64,000 nucleotides of DNA. Source: Opitutaceae bacterium. Lineage in GTDB: Bacteria; Verrucomicrobiota; Verrucomicrobiia; Opitutales; Opitutaceae. A program made the position numbers and the translations under genes. A model generated the notes under the pieces. The model had not been told where the DNA came from, did not search any database, and saw only the letters and a program-made list of their open reading frames with translations. The DNA lies in contig JACKPU010000001.1 in assembly GCA_024233285.1 (NCBI GenBank), positions 682,001 to 746,000 on the forward strand, written 5' to 3'. The stretch's first letter is position 1, and each line of letters opens with the position of its first letter. Positions 24,783-33,873 of this stretch are shown here, in pieces.

Positions 24783-26026
24783 TGAAACGAATCACTGACG
24801 CACCGTTGCGGGCCGCGCTGGCCGAGGAATCTCCGCGCTGGAAATTTGTGCCCGGCACGCGCTATCGCGAAATGCCGCGCGTATTCGCGCTGCAGTTGCT
24901 GGCCGTGGCGGCGCACCGCGAACCGGATCGCGTGTGTGACGACAAGGTGCTGGCGGATGACTTCACGGCGAAACTGCACCTGCTGCTCGGCGGTTTGCCG
25001 GCGGACGATGCCGAGGGCAACACGCGTGAACCCGAGGCGCAGGGCGGCATCGGTGGTTGGACGCATGCCGCGGCGGCGTGGATTCTTGTGCTGGCCAAAC
25101 GCACGCCAACGGTTTGGACGCGGCTCGACGATCAGGAAAAACACCGCGCCGATCTGATCATGCAGGCGCTGGCGGTGGCCGGACATTTCACGATGGGCGA
25201 TGGCAACGAGTGTCACGTCCTGCTCGACGGTCTCAGCGCCCACGACAAGAGCTGGAACATCAACATCACCGAAGGCTACGTCGATGTCATGCTCGCGGCC
25301 GGCGCCTATTTTGGCGTCGAAGCGCTGGATGAGTTTTTTCTCGGATTTGATTTCGAAACCTTTGTGGCCCGGGCCCGCGCGGCGAACCTGATGAACATCG
25401 TGCGCTGCTGGACGCATCGTCCGGAAATCGCGCCGCTGGTCATGCACGGCGGCACGCATGTCCTGCCGCCGCCGAAGGAGCCGCTGGGGTTGGGCGGGCT
25501 CGCCGGGCGGGCGCTTGGCGTGCGTCGTCCCTTTTGGTTTCAAGGCCTGCCGGCCGATGCGGTGTGGGAGATTTTCGCCACGCAAGGTTACCGTCAGTTC
25601 AACAAGGGCGTGCGCACGCGGATCATCACGCAAACCGGCGAACACACCCGGTTGCTGCAGCGCGAAACGCCAGCGGAGGTTTCGCCATGGGAAGGCCGTT
25701 TGGGCATGTGCACTGAGTTTGAGGGCACGGACTGGTATGGCGTGCGCAGCTGCCTGACCTACGCGTTTGAGGGCGTGATGCAGACTATCGGCACGGCGGC
25801 GGCGCTGCGCGCGCTCGGCTGGTGGCGCGAAGATGACACCGGCCGGGAATTGGAGAACCGCATGGCGGTTGGCATGGCCGATCTGTTGTTCAAGGCGCGC
25901 GAAGGTTATCGCGGCTGGGCGCATGGCAAGGAATTCATCCAAGGTATCGATGATCTGCGGAAGAGCGGTTCCGATCATGTCTTTGCCATGTGGTCGGAGT
26001 GGTTTGCCGCGCCGGCGCCGGCCTGA
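24782..26026 (+). CDS. Unrecognised protein coupled to the asparaginase gene
   Basis: A 414-residue soluble protein I do not recognise. It is rich in Trp, His and Ala-helices (GGWTHAAAAWILVLAKRTPTVW, DGNECHVLLDGLSAHDKSWN, NIVRCWTHRPEIAPLVMHGGTHVLPP, WYGVRSCLTYAFEGVMQTIGTAAALRALGWW). The pattern suggests an all-helical, possibly toroidal fold, but this is a guess. It begins at an ATG that shares one base with the asparaginase stop, so the two gene products probably act in one pathway. It is followed after 12 bp by a TRIC-type channel gene. No signal peptide. Confidence 0.55.
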   Translation: MKRITDAPLRAALAEESPRWKFVPGTRYREMPRVFALQLLAVAAHREPDRVCDDKVLADDFTAKLHLLLGGLPADDAEGNTREPEAQGGIGGWTHAAAAWILVLAKRTPTVWTRLDDQEKHRADLIMQALAVAGHFTMGDGNECHVLLDGLSAHDKSWNINITEGYVDVMLAAGAYFGVEALDEFFLGFDFETFVARARAANLMNIVRCWTHRPEIAPLVMHGGTHVLPPPKEPLGLGGLAGRALGVRRPFWFQGLPADAVWEIFATQGYRQFNKGVRTRIITQTGEHTRLLQRETPAEVSPWEGRLGMCTEFEGTDWYGVRSCLTYAFEGVMQTIGTAAALRALGWWREDDTGRELENRMAVGMADLLFKAREGYRGWAHGKEFIQGIDDLRKSGSDHVFAMWSEWFAAPAPA

Positions 26027-26038
26027 TCAACTGATGTG

Positions 26039-26674
26039 ATGAACTCCGCGTTTCAACTGCCCGTCTGGTTTGATCTTGGCGCGACGTTTGCGTTCGCGCT
26101 GACCGGCGCGCTGGCGGCGATCAAGCGCGGCTACGACATCGTGGGGTTGCTTTCACTCGCGATCGTCTCGGGCATCGGCGGCGGACTGATCCGTGACGGC
26201 ATCTTTTTGCAACAGGGCGTGACGCCGCTGCTTACCAATCCGCAATACCTTTACGCGATCGGTGGCGCGGCCTTGGTCGGCGTATTGCTCGGTGAACGCG
26301 TGCATCACTTCAACCGCGTGATCGCGATGGTCGATGCGCTGGGGCTGGGCGCCTACGCTTGTTTTGGCGTCCAGAAAGCGCTGAGCGCGGGGCTTGGTCC
26401 GACCGCCGCCGTGTTTGTAGGCGTGGTCAATGCCGTCGGGGGCGGTTTGCTGCGCGACGTGTTGACGCGTGAGGAGCCGCTCGTATTCCGGCCGGGACAG
26501 TTTTATGTGCTGGTTGCGCTGGCCGGCGCGGTGACGTTTGTGTTCCTGGCGGCGCAGCTGCACATCGCCGCAACCACGGCGGCGTTTGCGGCGATCGGCC
26601 TGACCTTTGTGTTCCGCATGCTGACAATTATTTTCAATTGGCGCACGGCGGCGGTCACTACGGTGGCGCGGTGA
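26039..26674 (+). CDS. TRIC/UPF0126-family cation channel-like membrane protein
   Basis: About 211 residues with six to seven membrane segments in two related halves: FDLGATFAFALTGALAAIKRGYDIVGLLSLAIVSGIGGGLIRDGIF and MVDALGLGAYACFGVQKAL ... VNAVGGGLLRDVLTREEP. The repeated G-G-G-L-[IL]-R-D is the hallmark of this family (formerly UPF0126, YadS/YicG), which forms trimeric potassium-permeable channels. ATG 26039 is preferred over the adjacent GTG. It follows the unknown gene by 12 bp; a link between asparagine use and ion or amino-acid flux is only a guess. Confidence 0.88.
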   Translation: MNSAFQLPVWFDLGATFAFALTGALAAIKRGYDIVGLLSLAIVSGIGGGLIRDGIFLQQGVTPLLTNPQYLYAIGGAALVGVLLGERVHHFNRVIAMVDALGLGAYACFGVQKALSAGLGPTAAVFVGVVNAVGGGLLRDVLTREEPLVFRPGQFYVLVALAGAVTFVFLAAQLHIAATTAAFAAIGLTFVFRMLTIIFNWRTAAVTTVAR

Positions 26675-26777
26675 GCTTGCGCGCGGGTAAGATCGTAACC
26701 GGGATGTAACCGTCGGTGGGGTGGTAGAGTTTGCCTTTTGGCCCGGACGGACCAGCTTCCGGCAACGTATCTCGTTC

Positions 26778-27986
26778 GTGAGCACGACCACCGAATCCTC
26801 GTTGCGGATCGTCATGCCGCCAACGCCGCCGGCCAACGGACCGACAGCCGGGGGTTGGCGCAAGCATCTGCTTTTCGTTGGAATGGCTGGTGGTGGCGCC
26901 GCGGTGGGCTATCTGGCGGCCAGGTGGGGTTTCGAACTCTTTCTGCCGGTTCCGCACAAAGGTTGGTTGCTGGCACTGTTGGCCATGCTGCCGTTTGCGT
27001 GGCTGGTGACGGTGGGCTTCCACGAATTCGGCCACTTGACCGGCGGTTGGCTGACCGGCGGTCGATTCCTGCTGTGGGTCGTGGGGCCGTTGATGATTCG
27101 TCGCACGCCTTCCGGGGTGCGGTTGGCTTTGAACCGGAGTGTCAATCTGGCCGGTGGGATGGCGGCCTGTGTGCCTTTGGATACCGCGGCGCTTACGCCC
27201 AGGCGAGTTGCCGTGATGATCTTGGGGGGACCGCTCGCCTCAGTGGTGTTGGCCGTTGGAATGATCTGGATATCGGCTGGGCTGGCGGCTCGCACTGAGC
27301 CCGGCCTCGGGGTGATTCTCTTGCAGCATTTCGTCACGCTTACCGCCGGTCTCTCGCTCATGATCTTTTTGGTCACGGTCTGGCCGGCCACCGCGCAAGG
27401 GTTTAAAACCGATGGTCGCCGGGTGTTTGAACTGTTGCGCGGCGATGATCGTTCAGATCAGGAGGCCGCGACCATGGCCCTGACCACGGCGACGCTGGCG
27501 GGCGTGCGCCCGGCGGAGTTTGATCCCCGCTTGGTGGACCGGGCGGTCGCCCTGGATGATGGCTCGTTGTTCGATCTCTACGGTCAGTTGAGCGCTTATT
27601 ATTTTGCGGCGGACCAAGCCGACTGGCCCGCTGCGCAGGCCCGGCTCGACCGGCTGGTGGCGGGTGAGGCCAAGCTGGCCCCCTATGTTCGTGACTTGGT
27701 TCGTTGCGAATATGCCTGGTTGCTGGTGAGCGGCGCCAAGGCCGCCAAAGAGGCTCGCGCTTGGCTGGATTCCGCCGGGCCGTTGGATTTTGACCCTGCG
27801 ACTCGCTTGCGGGTGGAGGCTGCCGTGCTGCTCGAGGAAGGCCGTTTGGCCGAGGCATCGTCGAAGGTGGCGACAGCGTTACAGGCACTACGACAGCGGA
27901 GTTTGAGTCCGGTCGAGAATGCCTTCAACCGGCAAGCCATCGATGCCGTGCTGCACAAAGCCGCGGCATTGTCGCCTTCGGTCTAG
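26778..27986 (+). CDS. Membrane zinc metallopeptidase-like protein (HEFGH motif)
   Basis: About 402 residues from GTG 26778, or 390 from ATG 26814. Membrane segments include HLLFVGMAGGGAAVGYLAARWG and WLLALLAMLPFAWLVTVG, running directly into HEFGH near residue 78, the zinc-binding signature of M50-type intramembrane peptidases, followed by membrane helices and a GGPLA that is common after the first M50 helices. The C-terminal half is soluble and helical (repeat-like, DWPAAQARLDRLVAGE, ARAWLDSAG). The partner NPDG-type motif of M50 is not obvious, so it may be a related but inactive or divergent member. The gene is convergent with the PqiA-like gene, 2 bp apart. Confidence 0.7.
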   Translation: MSTTTESSLRIVMPPTPPANGPTAGGWRKHLLFVGMAGGGAAVGYLAARWGFELFLPVPHKGWLLALLAMLPFAWLVTVGFHEFGHLTGGWLTGGRFLLWVVGPLMIRRTPSGVRLALNRSVNLAGGMAACVPLDTAALTPRRVAVMILGGPLASVVLAVGMIWISAGLAARTEPGLGVILLQHFVTLTAGLSLMIFLVTVWPATAQGFKTDGRRVFELLRGDDRSDQEAATMALTTATLAGVRPAEFDPRLVDRAVALDDGSLFDLYGQLSAYYFAADQADWPAAQARLDRLVAGEAKLAPYVRDLVRCEYAWLLVSGAKAAKEARAWLDSAGPLDFDPATRLRVEAAVLLEEGRLAEASSKVATALQALRQRSLSPVENAFNRQAIDAVLHKAAALSPSV

Positions 27987-27988
27987 TC

Positions 27989-28477
27989 TCACGCCGCCGG
28001 CCGAATCAAACGGTCGATCCAACCCGAGGCGAGTTGCGTGAAGATGATCGAGATCGTGAACAGATAAAGGCCCAAGCCGATATGAATTTCCGCTACGGCG
28101 GCGGATTTCATCGTCACGATCAGGATAGCGACGACAAACACATCGAGCATCGACCAACGACCGGCGTGCTCGACCATGCGATGCAGCCGCCGCACCCGCG
28201 CCAGATCGTGTTCGCGCTCCAGCCAGATCACGGCCAAGAGCCCGAGTTTGACCACGGGAAACACGAGCGTGAACAACGTGAGCACGGCGAAGAGAAAGTA
28301 TTCGCCCTCGTGAAACAACGTGATGATGCCCCTGACCACTGAAACGGCGTCATTGAACACCCAGAATTTCGTGACGTGGAAAAACGGGAAGAATACCCCC
28401 GTGAGAAACAGCAACAGCGCAACCACCAACAATGCCGGCACGGCGATGTTGGCGCGCGCAGAAGACGACGCAGCCAT
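27989..28477 (-). CDS. PqiA-like membrane protein (paraquat-inducible protein A family)
   Basis: A 162-residue protein with four membrane segments (VPALLVVALLLFLTGVFFPF, FLFAVLTLFTLVFPVVKLGLL, MLDVFVVAILIVTM, LYLFTISIIFTQLAS). FPFFHVTKFW, FPVVKLG and GRWSMLDVFVVAIL are diagnostic of the PqiA domain; full PqiA has two such domains plus zinc ribbons, so this is a single-domain form. Family members work with lipid-transport MCE proteins at the envelope; no MCE gene is seen here. Function is therefore only suggested. Confidence 0.85.
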   Translation of the reverse strand: MAASSSARANIAVPALLVVALLLFLTGVFFPFFHVTKFWVFNDAVSVVRGIITLFHEGEYFLFAVLTLFTLVFPVVKLGLLAVIWLEREHDLARVRRLHRMVEHAGRWSMLDVFVVAILIVTMKSAAVAEIHIGLGLYLFTISIIFTQLASGWIDRLIRPAA

Positions 28478-28485
28478 GGAAAGAG

Positions 28486-28564
28486 TGTAGGGCGGGGATT
28501 CCGAGCCCCGCCATCGAAAAACGAGAACGCAAAAAAGGCGGGGTTTGTAAACCCCGCCCTACAT
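28486..28564. repeat. Paired GGCGGG hairpin repeat
   Basis: GGCGGGGATT...AGCCCCGCC then GGCGGGGTTT...AAACCCCGCC with outer ends GTAGGG and CCCTAC inverted. It sits in the gap between the DUF4139 and PqiA-like genes, both leftward. Confidence 0.78.
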
Positions 28565-28580
28565 TCGGAATGACTGGCGC

Positions 28581-30230
28581 TTACTCCAGGCCGTCTACTT
28601 GCACGTCGCTTGAATGCTCGACGGTGAATTTCACCGTGAGCTCGCGCTTCTCACCGGGCTTGAGGTCGAGCGTCCACTTGAGCAGGCCTTCGGCATCGGG
28701 CTTCACTTCCTTTTCCGGCGGGGCCTGCACCTTGACCACGATCTTCTCGTTGCGCGAGACGGGCACCTGATCGGTGACGATCACCCGCGCGGTGCTGCGT
28801 TTGTTGTTCTGCACCGTGATGAGATACTCGTAGGTGATGCGGTGATCCTTGCTGAACACGCCGGTCTCCTCGGTGAATTTCTTCACGCGTTTGTGCTCGA
28901 TCGCGATGCCCTCGTCCGCGCCGAGCGCGAGGTCAAATTTTTCGCCGGGCATCGTCGTGGTCAGGTGACTCGTGGCAACAAAGGTGCCGTCGAGGAAGAC
29001 ATTCATTGCGCCGGCCAGCAGCGGATAATCGGAGTTGTTGAACACCTTGGCGTTAAGAAACGCGGCGGCGTGCACCTTCGGCGTGGTGGCGTAGCTGAGC
29101 GCGGCGTTGAGCTCGACCGTCGTGACCGGCACCTTCTGCACGGAGTTGTCGCTCGCGATCGTGGCTGGCACCGCGATCTTAAACGTCGCGCTCGTCGCGG
29201 CGGTATCGACGGAGGCTTGGGCGATGGTGGCTTTCTGGATTTCCATGCCGATGCGAGTGCGTTCGGCGGCATTGGACTTCAGGTAGCCGTAATCTTTAAC
29301 TGCAGGCGCTTCGAAATTTGACAAAGTAACCATGGGATCAGGACGCATCGGTTGCTTATACACATCCAAATTCCACGCGCCGAGTTCCGGGGCGCTGCCG
29401 CCGAGTGAAGGCCGGGCGGTCGAGAGCGTGAGGGCGACGTTGTTCCAATCTTCGCCGGTGTTTTGGCGAACGTTGCCGAAGTAGCCGAGTTGAAGCTTGT
29501 TGTCATTGCTGGCAACGCGAGCGTCGTAGCCGGGAGACCAGCTGGCGCCGCCGACGGTGTAGTTGAGCGCGAGGTTGAAATCGCCGGCGGACTCGGACTG
29601 CACGCGCACGACCACGGTCTTGACGCTGCGACGATTGGCGGGGCGAAGTTCGTTCAACTGGTTTTGCAGCGCGGTGATCTTGGCCTGCAATGCGTCGCGT
29701 TGCGTGTCGAGATCCTGCAGCGCGACGGCGAGCTCGAGCAATTGCTGCTGCCCGTATTCGAGCACGTTCCTCACCTCGTCGAGATTGGGGCGCTCGGACT
29801 TTTCGCCGGTGCCGAGCGAGACGGCGCTGGTCTGCAGCCGGCCGATCAGGTCGCTTTGCGTGCGCAAGACGGACGCGCGATCCGCGAGCGAGCGGTCCTT
29901 TTCGCGCAGGGCCTTGATCTGGTCTTCGAGATCCTTGCGGCGCGGGTCGGGGGTCTCGGGCAGGAAGGTTTGTTTCGCGGTGACGTCGAGGATCGTGACC
30001 GCGGTGGAGCCGGAGCCGCTGACCTGCAGCGATTGATCGAGCAGGTTGGCGGGCAGGGCGTTGAAGGTGAGCTCGTTGATGCCGGCGGACAGTTTCGTGT
30101 CGGCGGTGCGGGTGACGACCGCGCGATCACTGTAAACGGTGACGGCGGTGATGCGTGAATCGATTGCGTTGGCGCGCAGGCCAGCCGCGAGCGCAAGGCA
30201 CGCGGCGAGGAAGAGAGTGAAACGTTTCAT
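28581..30230 (-). CDS. Exported DUF4139 protein with a TonB-plug-like segment
   Basis: A 549-residue protein. A signal peptide (RFTLFLAACLALAAGLRANA) is followed by the DUF4140-type N-terminal domain (ITAVTVYSDRAVVTRTADTKL), a coiled-coil (DLEDQIKALREKDRSLADRASVL, LQDLDTQRDALQAKITALQNQL) and the DUF4139 beta domain (LNYTVGGASWSPGYDARV ... GEKRELTVKFTVEHS). The family, formerly linked to mucoidy inhibition (MuiA), is of unclear function in the envelope. Residues about 312-333 (DYGYLK, SNAA, TRIGMEIQK) are almost identical to the plug start of the TonB receptor at 1-301 and are not part of a typical DUF4139 domain. Confidence 0.85.
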   Translation of the reverse strand: MKRFTLFLAACLALAAGLRANAIDSRITAVTVYSDRAVVTRTADTKLSAGINELTFNALPANLLDQSLQVSGSGSTAVTILDVTAKQTFLPETPDPRRKDLEDQIKALREKDRSLADRASVLRTQSDLIGRLQTSAVSLGTGEKSERPNLDEVRNVLEYGQQQLLELAVALQDLDTQRDALQAKITALQNQLNELRPANRRSVKTVVVRVQSESAGDFNLALNYTVGGASWSPGYDARVASNDNKLQLGYFGNVRQNTGEDWNNVALTLSTARPSLGGSAPELGAWNLDVYKQPMRPDPMVTLSNFEAPAVKDYGYLKSNAAERTRIGMEIQKATIAQASVDTAATSATFKIAVPATIASDNSVQKVPVTTVELNAALSYATTPKVHAAAFLNAKVFNNSDYPLLAGAMNVFLDGTFVATSHLTTTMPGEKFDLALGADEGIAIEHKRVKKFTEETGVFSKDHRITYEYLITVQNNKRSTARVIVTDQVPVSRNEKIVVKVQAPPEKEVKPDAEGLLKWTLDLKPGEKRELTVKFTVEHSSDVQVDGLE

Positions 30231-30298
30231 GGGTTTATTAAGATGACGGGTTTGACGGTAAAACGTTCCCGCCGGGGATTTCTTAGAACTGAATTTTC

Positions 30299-30385
30299 AA
30301 CCACGAATGGACACGAATTCACACGAATATCCAAACCGTCGGAAGGTGGGTTTTTATTCGTGTGAATTCGTGTCCATTCGTGGTT
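30299..30385. repeat. 31-bp perfect inverted repeat (large stem-loop)
   Basis: Arms 30299-30329 and 30355-30385 are perfectly complementary over 31 nt, beginning AACCACGAATGGACACGAAT, with a 25-bp loop. It lies in the 172-bp gap between two leftward genes. The arms could form a cruciform or a very strong RNA hairpin; the loop edge has a T-run. It is AT-richer than neighbouring genes and has the look of a small mobile palindromic element or terminator. Confidence 0.85.
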
Positions 30386-30402
30386 AAGACTGATTGGTGG
30401 TT

Positions 30403-31917
30403 TCACCAGTCGTCGCTGCGGAAAGGCGCGGCGGGCAGGCCGGCGCCGTTGAACAGGTTGGCGTCGGGCGTGTTGCTCCACGCGTAGCGCACGGCGACCG
30501 GCTCGGGCACGTCGGGTGATTTCACGATCACGGTGTCGCGATCAATCGATGCGGTGGCGGGGTAAAACGTGCGATCGGCGCCGGCGAGTTCGAAGGCCGG
30601 CGGGGGTTTGCCGGCGGCGATGAGCCCGGTGTCCACGTGTGTGAAGCGCACGCGCATCGCCGACCCTTCGCGCGTGGCGCCCGCAAAGCGCGGACCGCTC
30701 CAATCGCCCGGCACACCGTAAGTCTGCGCAAGCGCGACGGCGGCGAGGCGCCGGCCGACGACCGGTTTGTTTTGCGGGTGGATGTCCTTGGGGTCGCCGC
30801 AATCAATCGTCACGGCCATGCCGGTGTTGGGCAGCTTGAGCGCGGTGGTCTGGGCTTCGCGCAACCATGCCCAAGTGCGGTTGGTCGGATCGTAGGTCTG
30901 GCCGTAATTCGGCAACTGCACGAAATAGAAAGGGAAATCGCCGAGGCCCCATTGCGCGCGCCAGGCGCTGATCATGGCGGGAAACAACTCGGCGTATTCG
31001 CCCGCGCGTTCCCAGTTCGATTCGCCCTGATACCAGATCACGCCGCGCAGCGCGTAGGGTTGCAGCGGGGCAATCATGCCGTTGAACAATTCGCTGAGCG
31101 CGTGCGGCGAACCGTGACCGCGCGGCAGCAGCGGCATGGTGGTTGGCCCGGGCTGACCCTTGGCCAGCAGGTCTTTCATGGTTGTCTCCCACGCCGCATA
31201 TTCGGCTTCGATGCGTGGATAGTTGGCGATGAGGTATTGCCAGCGTTCATCAATCGCCGGCCAGGCCTTCGTGCTGCGCAAGGTGCGATCATCGATCCAA
31301 GCCTCGATTTTGCTGCCACCCCAGGAACTGTGAATGATGCCGACGGGCACGCCGAGTTTGCGCTGCAGTTCCGCCGCAAAATACCACGCGACCACGCTGG
31401 CCGTGCCGGCGGTTTCGGGGGTGACGGGCAGCCAGCCGCTCGTCTCAACGGTTTCGGCGGGACTGGTCGCGGCGGTCAACGCGACCGTGTTGAAGCGCAC
31501 GAAGGGATTGTTCGTGCCGGCGATGACTTTCTCGGCATCGGGCACGCTGGAGAGCGGCCGGTTCATGTTGGACTGGCCCGACGCCAGCCAGACTTCGCCG
31601 ACCAGCACATCGCTCAGGGTGATCGTCGTTTTGCCCGTTACCGTCAGCTCGGCCGGTTCGATCGCGGCGGACATCGGCGAGAGATAAACGATCCAGCGTC
31701 CGTCCGCCTCGGCCGTGGTGCCGACGGTTTGATCGCGAAAGCTCACGGTAATCTTATCACCGGGATCGGCGCGGCCCCAAACCGGCACGGCTTGGTTGCG
31801 TTGAAGAACAGCGTGATCGCGAAACAGCGGGGCGAGCGTGATATCGGCCATGGCGGTCGCGGACGCTAGCGGCAGCGCCAGCAGCAAGGCAATGAAATGG
31901 ACGCGCGACTTCGGCAT
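30403..31917 (-). CDS. Sialate O-acetylesterase-like SGNH hydrolase
   Basis: A 504-residue exported protein: signal peptide FIALLLALPLASATAMA, beta-rich region with PVWGRADPGDKITVSF, then the SGNH-type catalytic blocks WLASGQSNMNRPL (Ser near residue 116), YQGESNWERAGEY and CGDPKDIHPQNKPVVGRRLA with the Asp-x-x-His pair near residue 385. Such enzymes remove acetyl esters from sialic acids or plant and algal polysaccharides. The gene is adjacent to the DUF4139 gene on the same strand. The family is firm; the acetylated substrate is unknown. Confidence 0.9.
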   Translation of the reverse strand: MPKSRVHFIALLLALPLASATAMADITLAPLFRDHAVLQRNQAVPVWGRADPGDKITVSFRDQTVGTTAEADGRWIVYLSPMSAAIEPAELTVTGKTTITLSDVLVGEVWLASGQSNMNRPLSSVPDAEKVIAGTNNPFVRFNTVALTAATSPAETVETSGWLPVTPETAGTASVVAWYFAAELQRKLGVPVGIIHSSWGGSKIEAWIDDRTLRSTKAWPAIDERWQYLIANYPRIEAEYAAWETTMKDLLAKGQPGPTTMPLLPRGHGSPHALSELFNGMIAPLQPYALRGVIWYQGESNWERAGEYAELFPAMISAWRAQWGLGDFPFYFVQLPNYGQTYDPTNRTWAWLREAQTTALKLPNTGMAVTIDCGDPKDIHPQNKPVVGRRLAAVALAQTYGVPGDWSGPRFAGATREGSAMRVRFTHVDTGLIAAGKPPPAFELAGADRTFYPATASIDRDTVIVKSPDVPEPVAVRYAWSNTPDANLFNGAGLPAAPFRSDDW

Positions 31918-31970
31918 GGGATTTGCGACAGCCTGTCAGGCCGCCGGTGCCTCGCAACGTGTTTCCCGTA

Positions 31971-32366
31971 TCAGGGATTGAAATCGCGCCGCGCTTTGCG
32001 TTTGGCGGCCGGGGGAATGATGCCGATGCGCGGATCGCGGTGCCGGATGCGTTGCACGAGCCACTGGGCATCGGCTTCAAATGAATCGACACTCTCGGAA
32101 AGGTAGAGCCACTTGGGCAGCACCGGATGCCGAGCGAGCACCGGCCGGTCGGCGATGACGGCGGCATGGTGTTCGCGCTCCATCGGCACAAGCACGCCGC
32201 GCCATGGTTCGGCCTTGTCGGCCAGAAACAGCACAAACCGTCCGTCGAGATACACCGCCTTGCCGCCGAACATGCTCTTGACGAGCAGGGTGGCTTCGCC
32301 CTCCAACGGCTCGACCAACCAGAGATGCCGGTTGACGGGCTTAACGATTTTCGGCCGCGGGCTCAT
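31971..32366 (-). CDS. Small TfoX-N-like protein downstream of uvrC
   Basis: A 131-residue protein with LLVKSMFGGKAVYLDGRFVLFLADKAEPWRGVLVP, resembling the TfoX/Sxy N-terminal fold (MFGG, gly-rich strand, D-G), followed by a helical half (SFEADAQWLVQRIRHRDPRIGI) and basic tail. Its start overlaps the end of the uvrC gene by 26 nt, so it is co-transcribed with DNA repair. Role unknown; the TfoX resemblance is weak to moderate. Confidence 0.55.
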   Translation of the reverse strand: MSPRPKIVKPVNRHLWLVEPLEGEATLLVKSMFGGKAVYLDGRFVLFLADKAEPWRGVLVPMEREHHAAVIADRPVLARHPVLPKWLYLSESVDSFEADAQWLVQRIRHRDPRIGIIPPAAKRKARRDFNP

Positions 32367-33837
32367 GATTAGCGTGCAACAAGCGGTGCAGTTCCGCGGC
32401 GAAGCGCGGGCCGATGCCGCCGGCCTCCGCGATCTCGGTGATGCCGGCGGCGCGTAGACGGTCGATGCTGCCGAAGTGGGCGAGCAGCGCGGCCCGGCGT
32501 TTGGGCCCTAGACCGGGAATGTCGTCGAGCACGGATTCGCGAATCTTCTTCGAGCGCAGGTCAGCGTTGTAAGTGTTGGCGAAACGGTGCGCCTCGTCGC
32601 GCAGCCGTTGGAGCAGATTCAATCCGGGGTGGTTGATGCCCAGGTTCAAGGGGTCGCGCTCGTCGGGAAAGATGATCGTCTCGTGTTTCTTCGCGAGACC
32701 GATGAGGGCGGGCGGTTCGACGCCGATGGCAATGAAGGCTTTGAGTGCGGCGGCGATCTGGCCGCGCCCGCCGTCGATCACGATCAGGTCGGGCATCGGT
32801 TTGTTTTCCTCGGCGAGATGGCGGTAGCGCCGGCCGACGACCTCCTCCATCGCGCGGAAGTCGTCATTGCCGATGAAGCTCTTGATCCGAAAGCGGCGGT
32901 ATTGGTCCTTGTCCGGCTTGCCGTCGGTGAAGTGCACCATCGAGGCGACGACGAAGGTGCCGGAGATGTGCGAAATGTCGAAGCACTCCATGTGTGCGGG
33001 CGGCGCGGCGAGCTTGAGCTCCGTTTGCAACGCGGCCAGCGCCTCATTGTCGACACGCAGCATCGTGCGATCACGTTCGAAACGGCGCGCGCGTTTGAGC
33101 GTGCCCTCCAGCGCGGCGATCACGTCGCGCAACTCGGCGGCCTTTTCGAAATTTAGTTTTTCCGCTGCGGTCTGCATTTCGGTTCGGAGCGTTTCGAGCC
33201 ACTCGCGCGACTTGCCGTCGAGAAACTCGCACGCCGCTTCGACGCGCTGACGGTAAGCTTCGACCGTGATGATGTTTTCCTGTCCGTAGATTTCCTGCCG
33301 CACGTCATCGTAAAGCTGCCAGCGGCCGTCGGGCAGTTTTTGCGGTGTTGAATCACCGAGCAACACGCCGAATTGACGGCGCATTTGTGCGAGGGTCTTG
33401 CGCAGCAGACCGGAATGCGCGAACGGTCCGAAGTAGCGCGAACGCGTGTCCTTGCGAATGCGGGTGAGGGCGAAGCGCGGCAACTCCTGCGCGAAATCCA
33501 CCCGCACGAGCAGGAAGCGTTTGTCGTCGGTAAAATCGGTGTTGTAGCGCGGCTTCCACTGTTTGATGAGCCGGCCTTCGAGCAACAGCGCCTCGGGCTC
33601 CGATTTGACCTCGATGGTCTCGAGATCGTGGATGATGTCGATCATCGCCCGCACCTTGGGCTGCGCGATGGTGCGCGTCCGGCCGCGTTGAAAATAGGAC
33701 GACACGCGCTTCTTCAGACTCTTGGCTTTGCCGACATAAATGATGCGGCCGAGCCGGTCTTTCATCAAATACACCCCCGGCCGGTCCGGTAAGGCCCGGA
33801 CCTTCTCCTTGAGGTTTACTGCACGGTCGGCTGGCAT
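32341..33837 (-). CDS. uvrC: UvrABC excinuclease subunit C
   Basis: A 498-residue UvrC, short compared with about 610 in E. coli. The order is a GIY-YIG nuclease (PDRPGVYLMKD, IIYVGKAKSLKKRVSSYFQ), a UVR-type coiled coil (QTAAEKLNFEKAAELRDVIAALE), the RNase-H-like C domain (MECFDISHISGTFVVASMVHF, DLIVIDGGRGQI) and helix-hairpin-helix repeats (VLDDIPGLGPKRRAALLAHFGS, GGIGPRFAAELHRL). It makes both incisions in nucleotide-excision repair with UvrA and UvrB. It is divergent from the cinA-like gene with a 36-bp gap, so promoters must overlap. Confidence 0.95.
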   Translation of the reverse strand: MPADRAVNLKEKVRALPDRPGVYLMKDRLGRIIYVGKAKSLKKRVSSYFQRGRTRTIAQPKVRAMIDIIHDLETIEVKSEPEALLLEGRLIKQWKPRYNTDFTDDKRFLLVRVDFAQELPRFALTRIRKDTRSRYFGPFAHSGLLRKTLAQMRRQFGVLLGDSTPQKLPDGRWQLYDDVRQEIYGQENIITVEAYRQRVEAACEFLDGKSREWLETLRTEMQTAAEKLNFEKAAELRDVIAALEGTLKRARRFERDRTMLRVDNEALAALQTELKLAAPPAHMECFDISHISGTFVVASMVHFTDGKPDKDQYRRFRIKSFIGNDDFRAMEEVVGRRYRHLAEENKPMPDLIVIDGGRGQIAAALKAFIAIGVEPPALIGLAKKHETIIFPDERDPLNLGINHPGLNLLQRLRDEAHRFANTYNADLRSKKIRESVLDDIPGLGPKRRAALLAHFGSIDRLRAAGITEIAEAGGIGPRFAAELHRLLHANHEPAAENR

Positions 33838-33873
33838 TTTGCCAAAATCCGCCTAATTTCGTTTCTCGCAAGT

